DNA of 64,000 nucleotides from Aidingimonas lacisalsi (GTDB taxonomy: Bacteria; Pseudomonadota; Gammaproteobacteria; Pseudomonadales; Halomonadaceae), in contig NZ_VRYH01000003.1 of the NCBI RefSeq assembly GCF_008079445.1, forward strand, positions 186,001-250,000, read 5' to 3'. The translations under genes and the position numbers were made by a program. The notes below the pieces were generated by a model. It did not search any database. It saw only the letters and a program-made list of their open reading frames with translations, and was not told where the DNA came from. Each line of letters opens with the position of its first letter. Positions within the stretch are counted from its first letter, which is position 1. Shown here one piece after another: positions 53,883 through 62,920 of the stretch.

Positions 53883-54623
53883 TTACAGCGTCTCTTCCAG
53901 GAGCAGGGACAGCCGCTTGTGATGCAGGTCATCGGCGGCCGCATCGTAGGAGGGCGCATCCTTGGCCGTGAAGCCATGGGCTGCGCCCTTGTAGAGTTCG
54001 GTGGTGAAGTGCACGCCGGCGGCGGCTAGCGCCTCGTCCATGCGGGCGATCTGCTCGGGGGGCAGCAGTTCGTCCTTGTCGGCGTGGCCGAAATAGACGC
54101 GCCCCTCGATGGTGCCGACCTCATGCACGGGGCTGTTCGGGTCGTCTGCCTCTGCCAGTCGAGCCGAATGGAAACCGGCCGCAGCCGCCACGCGATCGGC
54201 GTGTTCGGCCGCCATGCGCAGCGCGAAAGCCCCGGTCATGCAATAGCCGACCGCGCCTATCTTGCCGTCCGCGAACTCGGCCTCGTTGTCGATGCAGCCC
54301 AGCAGGGCGACGAAGTCGCGGGATTGCGCTTCGGGCGTGAGGTGGTCGGCATATTCGACCAGCGTCGGTCGCACGTCTGGGTCACGGAAGGACTTGCCCT
54401 CCGGCACGACGGGGCCACTTGCATCGCGGTAGTAGACGTTGGGCATCAACACGGCATAGCCGTGGTTCGCGATTTGCTGGGCTTTCTCGTGATAGCAGGG
54501 GCGCAGACCGCCGATATCGGTGAACAGCACTACGGCCGGAAGGGGGCCGTTGGCGCCCTCGGGGGTGAAGACATGCGCGTCGATGGTGCCGTCGGCGGCG
54601 GAGATTTCGATAGCACGGGACAT
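53883..54623 (-). CDS. Dienelactone hydrolase family protein
   Basis: 246-residue alpha/beta hydrolase. Family marks are PAVVLFTDIGGLRPCYHEKAQQIANHGYAVLMPNVYYR, the nucleophile elbow GAVGYCMTGAFALRMA (cysteine in the nucleophile position, as in dienelactone hydrolases), VYFGHADKDELLPPEQI with the catalytic Asp, and a late AAHGFTAKD with the histidine. ATG 54621-54623 (MSRAIEISAADG) is chosen; the frame is open another 18 codons. Substrate unknown. Single gene, no clear operon. Confidence 0.88.
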   Translation of the reverse strand: MSRAIEISAADGTIDAHVFTPEGANGPLPAVVLFTDIGGLRPCYHEKAQQIANHGYAVLMPNVYYRDASGPVVPEGKSFRDPDVRPTLVEYADHLTPEAQSRDFVALLGCIDNEAEFADGKIGAVGYCMTGAFALRMAAEHADRVAAAAGFHSARLAEADDPNSPVHEVGTIEGRVYFGHADKDELLPPEQIARMDEALAAAGVHFTTELYKGAAHGFTAKDAPSYDAAADDLHHKRLSLLLEETL

Positions 54624-54848
54624 GAATGGGCTCCGGGTTGTCGATGGTGAAAGGATGTCGTCAGAGGCGAAAGTCACTAGAGACGAATCTAACCGGAGAC
54701 AGGCCCTGTTGACGAGGTCGTTACTCTCCCGCTCCGCTGATCATCCGCAGCTCCTGGAGGCTTGACCCGTTTGAGAGCCTCCTCCAACTTTTGATGATGC
54801 AGCCGAGGGAGTAGGGTTGGCCAGGCAGAGAATTCTTCGCGTCTGTCG

Positions 54849-55034
54849 CTAGATACGCCTGTTTATTCCGGCCTTCGCATTCTCTTCGATGGTGACCGGT
54901 GTGCTCCGCAAGCGCAGGGCATCGCGCTTCGGTGGCGTCTGGAACAGGCGTCCGTATTCGCGCGTGAACTGCGAGACGCTCTCGTAACCCACCTCGAAGG
55001 CAGCATTGCTCGCTGAGAAACCTTCGTCGAGCAT
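54849..55034 (-). pseudogene. C-terminal remnant of an AraC-type regulator
   Basis: About 61 codons containing the second HTH of an AraC protein: [39 protein letters not shown]. There is no upstream first HTH or ligand domain; similarity ends at about 55040. It is a fragment lying just behind the complete AraC gene, with different sequence, so not a simple local duplication. Confidence 0.75.
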
Positions 55035-55091
55035 CAGGCGGCCCGCGTTAATGTCCGCCTTCTATTGTTGCCTCTGCTTGAGACCCTCGCC

Positions 55092-56048
55092 TCAAGCGAT
55101 CGGTCTGGTTTCCTCCGGACTGCCGGCTTCGTGCTGAGTTATCTCGCCAATTGAAGTGTCCCGGGCGTAGCGGGCGGGTGGCACTCCGACATGGCGGCTG
55201 AAGGCCACGCTAAACGTGCTGGCGGAGCTGTAGCCGACCCGCTCGGCGACGTCAGCGATGCTGGCTTGTCCTCTGCGCAGCCAATCCTTGGCCAATGCCA
55301 TGCGCCAGGCGAGCAGGTATTCCATCGGAGCGCTGCCCACGGCGCGGCCGAACCGTTCATAAAACGCGGATCGGGAAAGCGTCGCTTCTTTCGCCAGTTG
55401 CGCAACCGTCCATGGCCGGTCGGGACTCTCATGTATCCGGCGGATCGCGGCGGCGAGGCGCTCATCAGCAAGGCCGCGCAGTAGCCCGGGCGATGTATCC
55501 GTCTGTCCACTGGAACGAAGAGCTTCGATGAGCAGGACTTCCAGCAGGCGTTCCAGGACAACTTCGCGTGCCGGTCGTTGCGCACGCGATTCATCGCTGA
55601 CGAGTTGCATGAGCGTGGCTAGCCGATTTACGCCCCGAATATGCACGAGCTGCGGCAGCAGCGAGGCGAGCAGAGCCGCATCCGGGGAGCGAAAGACACA
55701 GTAACCTACCAGCAGGCGAACATCGGGAAGGCCGTCGGGGCTACCAAGCCGGAATTCGCCATCGGGCATCGCGATGGGAGTGAGATCCATGTCCTTCACT
55801 TCTGTTGGCGTGCGGCTCGACATCGTGAAGTCATTCGCCGAGGGGATCAGCGCGAAATCTCCCTCACGAAGGACGATCTCGTCGTGACCGCCGGCTGCCA
55901 GACGGCACTCCCCTTCAAGAATGGCGCAATAGTAGGGGCGTCCGACCTCTGTGCGGCGAAGGCTCCAACGGCCTGCGCCGCTGACCCGTTTCGAGAACGG
56001 GGCAGCGGGTTGAAGCAGCGTGACTATTTGAGCGAGCGGATCCGTCAA
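55092..56048 (-). CDS. AraC family regulator with cupin-type sensor domain
   Basis: 318 residues. The N-terminal AraC-binding-like (Cupin_6) domain shows GRWSLRRTEVGRPYYCAILEGECRLAAGG and LREGDFALIPS. The C-terminal double HTH shows RPWTVAQLAKEATLSRSAFYERFGRAVGSAPMEYLLAWRMALAKDWLRRGQASIADVAERVGYSSASTFSVAFSRHVGVPPARYAR. It diverges from an aldo/keto reductase gene with 173 bp between starts, and this is a widespread pairing, so it most likely controls that gene in response to an aldehyde or related compound. Confidence 0.9.
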   Translation of the reverse strand: MTDPLAQIVTLLQPAAPFSKRVSGAGRWSLRRTEVGRPYYCAILEGECRLAAGGHDEIVLREGDFALIPSANDFTMSSRTPTEVKDMDLTPIAMPDGEFRLGSPDGLPDVRLLVGYCVFRSPDAALLASLLPQLVHIRGVNRLATLMQLVSDESRAQRPAREVVLERLLEVLLIEALRSSGQTDTSPGLLRGLADERLAAAIRRIHESPDRPWTVAQLAKEATLSRSAFYERFGRAVGSAPMEYLLAWRMALAKDWLRRGQASIADVAERVGYSSASTFSVAFSRHVGVPPARYARDTSIGEITQHEAGSPEETRPIA

Positions 56049-56221
56049 TTCAGGACATATGCCAACAAAATATGGACTAACTATTGTATATCATCCGGTT
56101 TCGGCTTGCCATACTCGGTTCCCGGCATATGCAAGAGGCGCTCTGTACCGGGGAGTTCTCCCGCAATCTTCTGTGAGCGTGACTCACCCGACACCATTTC
56201 CGCCATACAAGGATAACCACC

Positions 56222-57292
56222 ATGCAATACCGCAATCTCGGCCGTACCGGCATCCAGGTCAGCCCCTACTGCCTGGGCGCGATGATGTTCGGAGGAATCG
56301 CCAACTCCGATCACGATGAATGCGTGGGCATGATCCACAAGGCGCTCGATTTTGGCATCAACTTCATCGACACTGCCGACGCATACAGCCAGGGCGAGTC
56401 CGAAGAGATCGTCGGCAAGGCGCTGAAGGGGAGGCGGGACGACGTTGTGCTCGCCACCAAGGCGTCTCTCCCGATGGGTGACGACCCCAACCGCCGTGGC
56501 GGGTCGCGGCGCTGGTTGACCCGCGCGGTCGAAGACTCGCTGCGTCGCCTGCAGACCGACCATATCGACCTTTATCAGATTCATCGGCTGGCGCCGGACA
56601 CCGACATCGAGGAAACCCTGTCGGTCCTCACCGACTTGATGCGCGAGGGCAAGGTACGCGCCATCGGTGCCTCGACCGTTCCCGCTTCCGACATCGTGGA
56701 GGCGCAATGGGTCGCTGAGCGACGCGGGCTGGCTCGCTTCCGCACCGAGCAGCCGCCTTATTCCATTCTCAATAGGTCGATCGAGCGGGAAGTGCTGCCT
56801 GTCTGCCAGCGTTATGGTATGGGAGCGATGGCGTGGAGCCCGCTGGCCAAAGGCATGTTGACCGGCAAGTACCGTAAGAGCGGAGAGCGGCCGGACTCGC
56901 TGCGCGTGACATATTTCCCGAAGGCGATGACTGACGAAGCTAGCCTCGATGCAGTCGAGCAGCTCATCCCGCTGGCTGAGAGCGCGGGCCTGTCATTGAT
57001 CCACATGGCGCTGGCCTTCGTGGTGACGCATCCGGCGATGACATCCGCCATCATCGGTCCTCGCACACCCGAGCAACTCGACGACCTGCTCGCCGGCGCG
57101 GAGGTGCAGTTGAGCGACGAGATTCTCGACCGGATCGACGAAATCGTCCCGCCGGGCGTCGATGTGGCGCCGTTGGAGAGGGCGGCCTACGTACCGCCGG
57201 CGATCGCGCAGACGTCCCTGCGTCGTCGTACGCTCACGCAGCGGGCGGCCGACGATGCCGGTACTGCCGGGGAGCAGTATGGGGGCGGATGA
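56222..57292 (+). CDS. Aldo/keto reductase
   Basis: 356-residue NADPH-dependent TIM-barrel reductase. The catalytic set is visible: FIDTADAYSQGESEE (Asp and Tyr), VLATKAS (Lys) and YQIHRLAP (His); the cofactor region includes IGPRTPEQLDDLLAG near the C-terminus. It starts MQYRNLGRTGIQVSPYCLGAMMFGG. A ribosome site AAGGA precedes ATG 56222. It has an extra C-terminal tail of about 40 residues. Divergent AraC regulator upstream. Likely reduces aldehydes or quinones; the exact substrate is unknown. Confidence 0.92.
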   Translation: MQYRNLGRTGIQVSPYCLGAMMFGGIANSDHDECVGMIHKALDFGINFIDTADAYSQGESEEIVGKALKGRRDDVVLATKASLPMGDDPNRRGGSRRWLTRAVEDSLRRLQTDHIDLYQIHRLAPDTDIEETLSVLTDLMREGKVRAIGASTVPASDIVEAQWVAERRGLARFRTEQPPYSILNRSIEREVLPVCQRYGMGAMAWSPLAKGMLTGKYRKSGERPDSLRVTYFPKAMTDEASLDAVEQLIPLAESAGLSLIHMALAFVVTHPAMTSAIIGPRTPEQLDDLLAGAEVQLSDEILDRIDEIVPPGVDVAPLERAAYVPPAIAQTSLRRRTLTQRAADDAGTAGEQYGGG

Positions 57293-57446
57293 CATGAGGA
57301 GCATTTGCCGCGCTGATACGAAGGGGGGCAATGACAACGCCATACTACAATTGCCTTAGTAAAATGCTGGGCGTTTACTTCGGCGTTTCAACCCCTCGTA
57401 AATTGTCGGTCACGGTATTTTTGGAACTCATATCGACGCGCGAATA

Positions 57447-58340
57447 TTACATTCGCAGCTCTCGCAGCAGGTCGATGAAAGCACGCAGGCTTGGCGGTAC
57501 ATGTCGGTTATTGGGGTAGTAGAGAAACAGGCCTGGAATGGGTGGGCACCACGCCTCGAGCACGGTGACCAGCCTCCCATCGTTCAGATGGGCCTGTACG
57601 TAGAGTTCAGGCACATAGGCGATGCCCAGACCATCCGCTGCAGCCTCCACCATCAATTGACTGCTATCCAAGGTCAGGGCGCCGGGCACATCGACAGCCA
57701 CGTCCTGGCCATTCTGATGGAACTCCCAGCGGTAGAGCTTGCCACTCGGCAACCTCTGTCTTATGCATTGGTGAGTGGCTAGATCGTCCGGCGTCTTTGG
57801 TGCCGCCCGGCTGCGAAGATAGCCAGGTGAGGCAACGGCAAGAAAGCGCATATCGCGTCCTACAGGGATGGCGATCATATCCTGAGGAACCGCCTCTCTC
57901 AGCCTGACGCCCGCATCAAAACCCTGCTCGACAATGTCAACGAGTCGCCCCTCGGCCACGAGATCGAGTTCGACGCCATCATGGAGAGCGAGATAGCGTG
58001 GCACGACGGTTTGCAGCAACAGGCGAATCACTCCTTCGCTACCGTTGATGCGCAACTTGCCCGTGATCCTTCCTTCGGAGCTCGATGCTTCTTCCAGGAT
58101 CGTGTCCAAATCGCTCAATAACGGTTTCAAACGCCGTAGCAAGCGCTCGCCGCTTTCGGTCAGGGATACGCTGCGTGTGGTTCGGTGCAGCAGTCTCGTG
58201 CCTAACCTTCGCTCAAGGGAACGCACCGTGTGACTGAGAGAGGAGCGACTGACACCCAGTAGGTCGGCTGCTCGGCGAAAACTGCAGTGTTCAGCCACTG
58301 CCTGGAAGGCCTTGAGGTCGGTTAGCGTTGGCTTGCTCAT
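57447..58340 (-). CDS. LysR family transcriptional regulator
   Basis: 297 residues. The N-terminal HTH is LTDLKAFQAVAEHCSFRRAADLLGVSRSSLSHTVRSLERRLGTRLLHRTTRSVSLTESGERLL; the effector domain has GKLRINGSEGVIRLLLQTVVPRYLALHDGVELDL. It fits the common group of LysR regulators that face oxidoreductase genes. It diverges from a short-chain dehydrogenase gene that is now frameshifted (110 bp between starts). Confidence 0.9.
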   Translation of the reverse strand: MSKPTLTDLKAFQAVAEHCSFRRAADLLGVSRSSLSHTVRSLERRLGTRLLHRTTRSVSLTESGERLLRRLKPLLSDLDTILEEASSSEGRITGKLRINGSEGVIRLLLQTVVPRYLALHDGVELDLVAEGRLVDIVEQGFDAGVRLREAVPQDMIAIPVGRDMRFLAVASPGYLRSRAAPKTPDDLATHQCIRQRLPSGKLYRWEFHQNGQDVAVDVPGALTLDSSQLMVEAAADGLGIAYVPELYVQAHLNDGRLVTVLEAWCPPIPGLFLYYPNNRHVPPSLRAFIDLLRELRM

Positions 58341-58449
58341 TGGTGAATAATTTTCACTTCTTCATGCCAATTGTTGGGTATTCTCCAAACAGTGATACTG
58401 CCATAGCCTGTGTCTTGCAACACGCGGTTAATGATTCAGGAGATTTCTC

Positions 58450-59278
58450 GTGTCCAAGACTTGGCTTATCACAGGTACATCCACCGGCCTTGGCCGCCTG
58501 CTCGTTGAACGGCTGCTCGAACGTGGCGATCGTGTGGTCGCTACGCTGCGACAGTCTGGCGTGCTGGATGAGCTGCTGGAACGCTACGGTGATCGACTGC
58601 ATGTGTTCGTTCTCGATGTGACGGATACCAAGGCAATCAGAACCGTCATGCAGGAGGCCTTCGAGCGCATGGAACGGATTGACGTCGTGGTCAGCAATGC
58701 CGGTTATGGCCTCTTCGGTGCCGGTGAAGAAGTGAGCGACGCACAGATTGAGCGCCAGATCGCTACGAATCTGACGGGGTCCATCCAACTCATTCGCGCA
58801 GTTCTTCCACATCTGCGGGAGCAGGGGCGGCCGCATCGTTCAGGTATCGTCGGAGGGAGGGCAGATCGCCTATCCGAACTTCAGCCTCTACCATGCGACT
58901 AAGTGGGGTATCGAGGGGTTCGTGGAATCCGTCGCCAAGGAGGTCGCTCCATTCGGAATCGATTGCCTGCTTATCGAGCCGGGGCCGACTGGAACCAACT
59001 TCGCTGCCGGGCTGGATCATGCCCCGCCTCTCGCCTGTTATGACGACACGCCGGCCGGCGATGTCCGGCGGGCGGTGGCTTCCGGTGCCTTCGCCATCAA
59101 GGGAGATGCCGCCAAGACAGTCGATGCCATCGTCGTGGCGGTAGACGCCGAGACGCCACCGTTCCGTCTGGCCCTGGGAAGCTCTGCCTATACGTCCATC
59201 AGACAAGCGCTGACCGAACGACTCCGCCTGTTGGAAGAGCAGAAAGAGGTGGCGCTTGCTGCTGATCTGGATAGCTGA
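58450..59278 (+). pseudogene. Short-chain dehydrogenase/reductase, frameshifted
   Basis: The first frame (to about 58825) gives TWLITGTSTGLGRLLVERLLERG (NAD(P) loop), VLDVTDTKAI, VVSNAGYGLFG and NLTGSIQLIRAVLPHLREQG. The protein then continues only in the next frame: GRIVQVSSEGGQIAYPNFSLYHATKWGIEGFVESVAKE, including the catalytic Ser and YHATK, to the stop at 59278. One extra base, or two missing, in the GC-rich run GCAGGGGCGGCCGC at about 58817-58830 explains the break. Both halves are otherwise intact, so this is a recent mutation or a sequencing error. Divergent LysR regulator. Confidence 0.85.
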
Positions 59279-59554
59279 GACCGATCAGGTTAGTGCATCG
59301 CCATCCGTTGGCTGTGCGTCGAAGCCCATGGAGCGCGGAAGCCGGGTGTGCCTGCCCATTCCTGGGCGGTCAACACCATGCTTGCCTCCATGGCAATGGT
59401 CTTCATCACGGTCGACCGAGACTGCTCGGCAACGCCGTCGTCTGGAATGTTGGCCAATGGATCGTAGTGAGCAAGAGGGCGGTAAGTTTTCAGTAAGTGA
59501 GCGGCTGCGATAGTGACTCCTCCTTTCACCCAATGTGAGGAGTTCCCCATGCCG
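59279..59554. other. Segment between the SDR gene and the IS3 remnant
   Basis: 276 bp. A leftward open frame gives an 86-residue product with a plausible stretch (HYDPLANIPDDGVAEQSRST) that may be the end of a lost gene, but I could not name it. The orfB gene expected behind the IS3 orfA is not here. Confidence 0.35.
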
Positions 59555-60059
59555 CTATTTGCCCCGTGTCGTCACTCGCTTCTCTTGGGCCAAGGCATCG
59601 AGCTTTTTTAGGTAGGCGTTCTCCGCCCGCAGATACGCCAACTCCTCGAGCAACTCTTCTTGGGAGCGCTCATCATCGGAGCGCGACTCGGGCGGTGGTG
59701 ACGGAGGCTTCTGAGGCATGGGGCGGCGTCCCTGACGCGTCGGTGCTAAGGCGGCCAAGCCCCCACTATGGTACTGACGCTCCCATCTGCCAATAGCGCC
59801 GTCCTCACGGATATCGAACAGAGCGGCCGTCTGGCGATATGACAAGCCCTCCCGCCTCATCCTTTCGAGTACCAGCAGTTGGAAGGCCGCACTTTGGTGA
59901 CGGTACTTCTTGCGCAGCCCCTCTACGCCATGCTGACGGTAGCTGTCGGGTGGAGGCGTCCAGGCCATGCTGGCGCGCTACCTCCCGTAGGCTGGTGTCC
60001 GCACGTAAGCATTGCTGCACAATCCGCTGCTTGAATCTCTCGTCGTACTGCTTGCTCAT
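59555..60059 (-). pseudogene. IS3-family (IS150-type) transposase OrfA, broken; OrfB missing
   Basis: The N-terminal part reads MSKQYDERFKQRIVQQCLRADTSLREVARQHGLDAST from 60059. A small deletion with frameshift near 59965 follows, and the rest continues in another frame: SYRQHGVEGLRKKYRHQSAAFQLLVLERMRREGLSYRQTAALFDI, ending in the leucine-rich EELLEELAYLRAENAYLKKLDAL typical of IS150-type OrfA. The left end of the element (TGAACTGCACCCCG on the minus strand) ends at 60110. No orfB and no right end were found, so this is a dead fragment. Confidence 0.85.
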
Positions 60060-60346
60060 AGAAACACCCCGAAGGTTGGATTGGGTGTCCAACTTTCGGG
60101 GTGCAGTTCAGATGATGAGTGAGTTAATGGCGAAGTACCACGAAGGCCCGTCAACAACTCAATGAAAGTGTTGCACTCAGAGCCTGCTTCCGCCCTATGA
60201 ATCCAGGATCTAACAGATCTTGTCTCATTGCTTTTTTGAATGCATAATTTGTTATTAACGTTGGAATTAGTAATTTAGTGAGCGTTATCGCTGCTAGCGA
60301 CCATGGTTGATATCGCTCCGGTAATGTGTCTTGGAGATGGCGCTTT

Positions 60347-61000
60347 ATGGAAAAGATCAAGCAAAACACTTTGCATGGTGAGGTCGCTGAGCGGATTCGT
60401 GACATGATCTCCCAAGGTGCACTGGTACCAGGTAGTCGTGTACCCGAAAAGCAGCTTTGTGAACAATTTGGGGTGTCTCGTACCCCCCTAAGAGAGGCAC
60501 TTAAGGTACTCGCCTATGAGGGCTTTGTGGAATTGTTACCCAATCGTGGTGCTCGTGTTTCAAAGCTCACGAAGGCCACCATCAAGAACACATTTGAGGT
60601 CATGCAGAACCTTGAAGCGTTGTCGGGAAAGTTGGCAGGTGATCGGGTCACTGATTCTGAACTGAAGAATATAGAGTCTTTGCATTACCAAATGCTGGCA
60701 CATTACAAGAAAGGTAATATGCAGGAGTATTTGTTGCTCAACCAGCAGATTCATGAGGCCATTGTAGTTGCCTCCCAGAATGATGTTCTTATTGATGTTT
60801 ACAAGAATCTAAATCAACGGGTCCGTCGGGTTCGGTTCACTGCGGAACTGAGTAGTGACTACTGGCCCAAGGCGGTTCAAGAGCATAAGGATATGGTCAA
60901 TGCATTGCGTGCCCGAGATGGAGTTGCACTAGGAGAGGTTCTGAGTCGTCACCTCAAGAATAAGGTGGAAATGTCCAATCTTGAGGATATGGCTGAATAG
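60347..61000 (+). CDS. GntR family regulator, FadR/FCD type
   Basis: 217 residues. Winged helix: LHGEVAERIRDMISQGALVPGSRVPEKQLCEQFGVSRTPLREALKVLAYEGFVELLPNRGARVS. The FCD effector domain is all-helical with the metal-binding histidines in LNQQIHEAIV and HKDMVNAL...LSRHLKN. Start ATG 60347 has GGAG upstream. It converges with the catabolic operon at 61060-64000 and is the likely regulator of it. Confidence 0.9.
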   Translation: MEKIKQNTLHGEVAERIRDMISQGALVPGSRVPEKQLCEQFGVSRTPLREALKVLAYEGFVELLPNRGARVSKLTKATIKNTFEVMQNLEALSGKLAGDRVTDSELKNIESLHYQMLAHYKKGNMQEYLLLNQQIHEAIVVASQNDVLIDVYKNLNQRVRRVRFTAELSSDYWPKAVQEHKDMVNALRARDGVALGEVLSRHLKNKVEMSNLEDMAE

Positions 61001-61015
61001 TCGAGGTCACCAAGA

Positions 61016-61040
61016 CCGCGCCGGCTGCAGGCTGGCGCGG
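61016..61040. terminator. GC-rich hairpin between convergent genes
   Basis: CCGCGCC (61016-61022) and GGCGCGG (61034-61040) around an 11-base loop, lying in the 59-bp gap between the GntR stop and the amidohydrolase stop. It may terminate transcripts from both sides; T runs are short. Confidence 0.5.
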
Positions 61041-61059
61041 CGCGGTCGGCAATATTGGC

Positions 61060-61977
61060 TTAGGGGGTTAGTAAAGATTCCATCCGATAGAAATGTACGG
61101 CATTGCTATAAAAGAGCCGTCGCCTCTCGTCCTCATTGAATGAAGCCGTGATGTCCATGAAGCCACCGAAGATAGTATTGAAAGAAGCTACCAAGCTATC
61201 TACCGGAAAATTACTGGCGAACATGCAGCGTTCGATTCCGAAACACTCGATGGTTTCTAGCACCACTTGGCGATTCGCCTCTATACTCCACGTGGTTCCG
61301 GGAACGCCGATCCCCGATATCTTTATTGCCACATTAGGCAGCTTTGCTACCTTGGCAATGGCTTCACGCCATCTACGAAAACCTGTTTCACTACGATCTG
61401 CTGGTAGCCCGGTATGATTGATGATCAGTTGGGTTTCCGGAAAGCTTTCAGCTAGTTCGGTGGCTTCGTCGAAGTGCCACCAAGGTGCCTGTAGATCGAA
61501 GGAGAGCCCATGTTTGGCTAGTAGGGCGAAGCCGCGGCGCCAAGCAGGGTCGCCCATGGAGCCCGGTATGCCGGGCTCCACTGCCGAGGGTGATGCTGCC
61601 GCGGTTGGCTTATGACGGATTCCCCGTACCCGCGGGTAAGCACAATGTGCTTCCAAAACCTCTTCTACATTCGACTGGTCCAGGCGTGCCTGAGCGACCA
61701 TTACGCTGGGGAGGCCCTCCTGTTCAGCTAGCTGATGGACCCAGCGTGTCTCTTGGATAGGTGTGCGGGGATCCCACTCGGTTTCCACGAAGACCGATCC
61801 AACCACCCGGAAGCCCTCAGTATCGCGGCGGTAATCCGCGGGCAGGTAGTTACGCCGGATGGCGCTGTAATCGCCATAGCGAAACGGGATCATCTCCTCG
61901 TCGCAGAGCCAAGGCACATAGTTCTGCTCGAGATCCCAAAAATGCTGATGTGCATCAATGATGGGTAGACTATTCAT
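61060..61977 (-). CDS. Amidohydrolase-family lactone hydrolase
   Basis: 305-residue TIM-barrel hydrolase of the sugar-lactone/L-fucono-lactonase type: IIDAHQHFWDLEQNYVPWL at the start (HxH metal ligands), VRGIRHKP, LIINHTGLPADRS and MFASNFPVDSL with the C-terminal aspartate. The start is ATG 61975-61977, five bases after the stop of the preceding dehydrogenase gene. It sits in an operon with a 3-hydroxyisobutyrate-dehydrogenase-like enzyme and a TRAP transporter, so it probably opens a lactone during sugar-acid breakdown. It resembles the amidohydrolase at 24218 in type but is not a close copy. Confidence 0.87.
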   Translation of the reverse strand: MNSLPIIDAHQHFWDLEQNYVPWLCDEEMIPFRYGDYSAIRRNYLPADYRRDTEGFRVVGSVFVETEWDPRTPIQETRWVHQLAEQEGLPSVMVAQARLDQSNVEEVLEAHCAYPRVRGIRHKPTAAASPSAVEPGIPGSMGDPAWRRGFALLAKHGLSFDLQAPWWHFDEATELAESFPETQLIINHTGLPADRSETGFRRWREAIAKVAKLPNVAIKISGIGVPGTTWSIEANRQVVLETIECFGIERCMFASNFPVDSLVASFNTIFGGFMDITASFNEDERRRLFYSNAVHFYRMESLLTP

Positions 61978-61981
61978 GACA

Positions 61982-62872
61982 TTAGCGCTCCGGCCCGACA
62001 CCTTCAAGTAGCGACACTATGGCAGCACCATCCAATTCGCCCTTATCCTGGGAAATCAGCATGCTGTAGAGGGAGTTGGCGGTACCCGCCATGGGCATGG
62101 AAACGTTCAAGGCATTAGCGGCGTCCTGCAGCATATGCAGGTCCTTGAGAATCTGCCGGGCGTAGCCACGCGGTTCGAAGTCGTTCTCGACCATGCGGGG
62201 CAAAAGGTCGTTGAGCAGATTGCTGCCGGCATAGCCCGAGGAGAGGGCGTCGGGGATCTTGCTGACATCGATGCCGAAACGGTTGCCGAGGTTACAGGCT
62301 TCGGCGATCACGCAGTAGTTGGAGAGCACGAGTGCCTGGTTGATCAGTTTGGTGGCTTGTCCGGCCCCAACCTCGCCCATTCGAGTGAATTGCCCAAGGG
62401 TAGCCATCAATGGTTGGATAGCGTCGATGGTGGTCTGGTCGCCACCGGCCATGATGGCCAGGCGTCCCTCGGCGGCGGCGCCGGGGCCACCGGATACCGG
62501 GGCGTCGACGAATTGCATGCCGCTCCGGTCCAGCAAGGTCTGCGCCAGGCGCTTGGTGGTCTCGAGCTCTGTCGTGGAGTGGTCGACCACGGTCTTGCCC
62601 TGGCCCTGAGTGACCTCGGCAATGCCACCCTCACCGAGGATGACCGCTTCCACGGCAGTCGTGGAGATCACGCACAGCTGGATGATCTCGGTACGCTCGA
62701 CGACCTTGGCCGGCGACTCGGCAATCTCGACGCCGTTGGCCCTGGCGGCCTGGCAACAGGCGTCGTCGATGTCGTAGCCGATGACGGAATAGCCACTTTC
62801 GACGAGGCGCGAGGTGAAGCCGGCGCCCATCTTGCCGAGGCCGATGAAACCGATAGTTGGCTTGCTTGTCAT
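61982..62872 (-). CDS. 3-hydroxyisobutyrate dehydrogenase-family oxidoreductase
   Basis: 296 residues. Rossmann loop TIGFIGLGKMGAGFTSRLVESGYSV; the family catalytic segment FVDAPVSGGPGAAAEGRLAIMAGGD; the catalytic lysine region GAGQATKLINQALVLSNYCVIAEAC; and a C-terminal helical domain. Relatives reduce tartronate semialdehyde or oxidise 3-hydroxy acids such as 3-hydroxyisobutyrate and L-threonate. ATG 62870-62872 (MTSKPTIGFIG) with AAGGAG upstream is chosen over an in-frame start 10 codons earlier. Operon with the TRAP permease and amidohydrolase genes. Confidence 0.9.
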   Translation of the reverse strand: MTSKPTIGFIGLGKMGAGFTSRLVESGYSVIGYDIDDACCQAARANGVEIAESPAKVVERTEIIQLCVISTTAVEAVILGEGGIAEVTQGQGKTVVDHSTTELETTKRLAQTLLDRSGMQFVDAPVSGGPGAAAEGRLAIMAGGDQTTIDAIQPLMATLGQFTRMGEVGAGQATKLINQALVLSNYCVIAEACNLGNRFGIDVSKIPDALSSGYAGSNLLNDLLPRMVENDFEPRGYARQILKDLHMLQDAANALNVSMPMAGTANSLYSMLISQDKGELDGAAIVSLLEGVGPER

Positions 62873-62920
62873 TTTACTACTCCTTCTTGCCAGTACAGTC
62901 ATTGTTTGAGGCTCTGCGAC

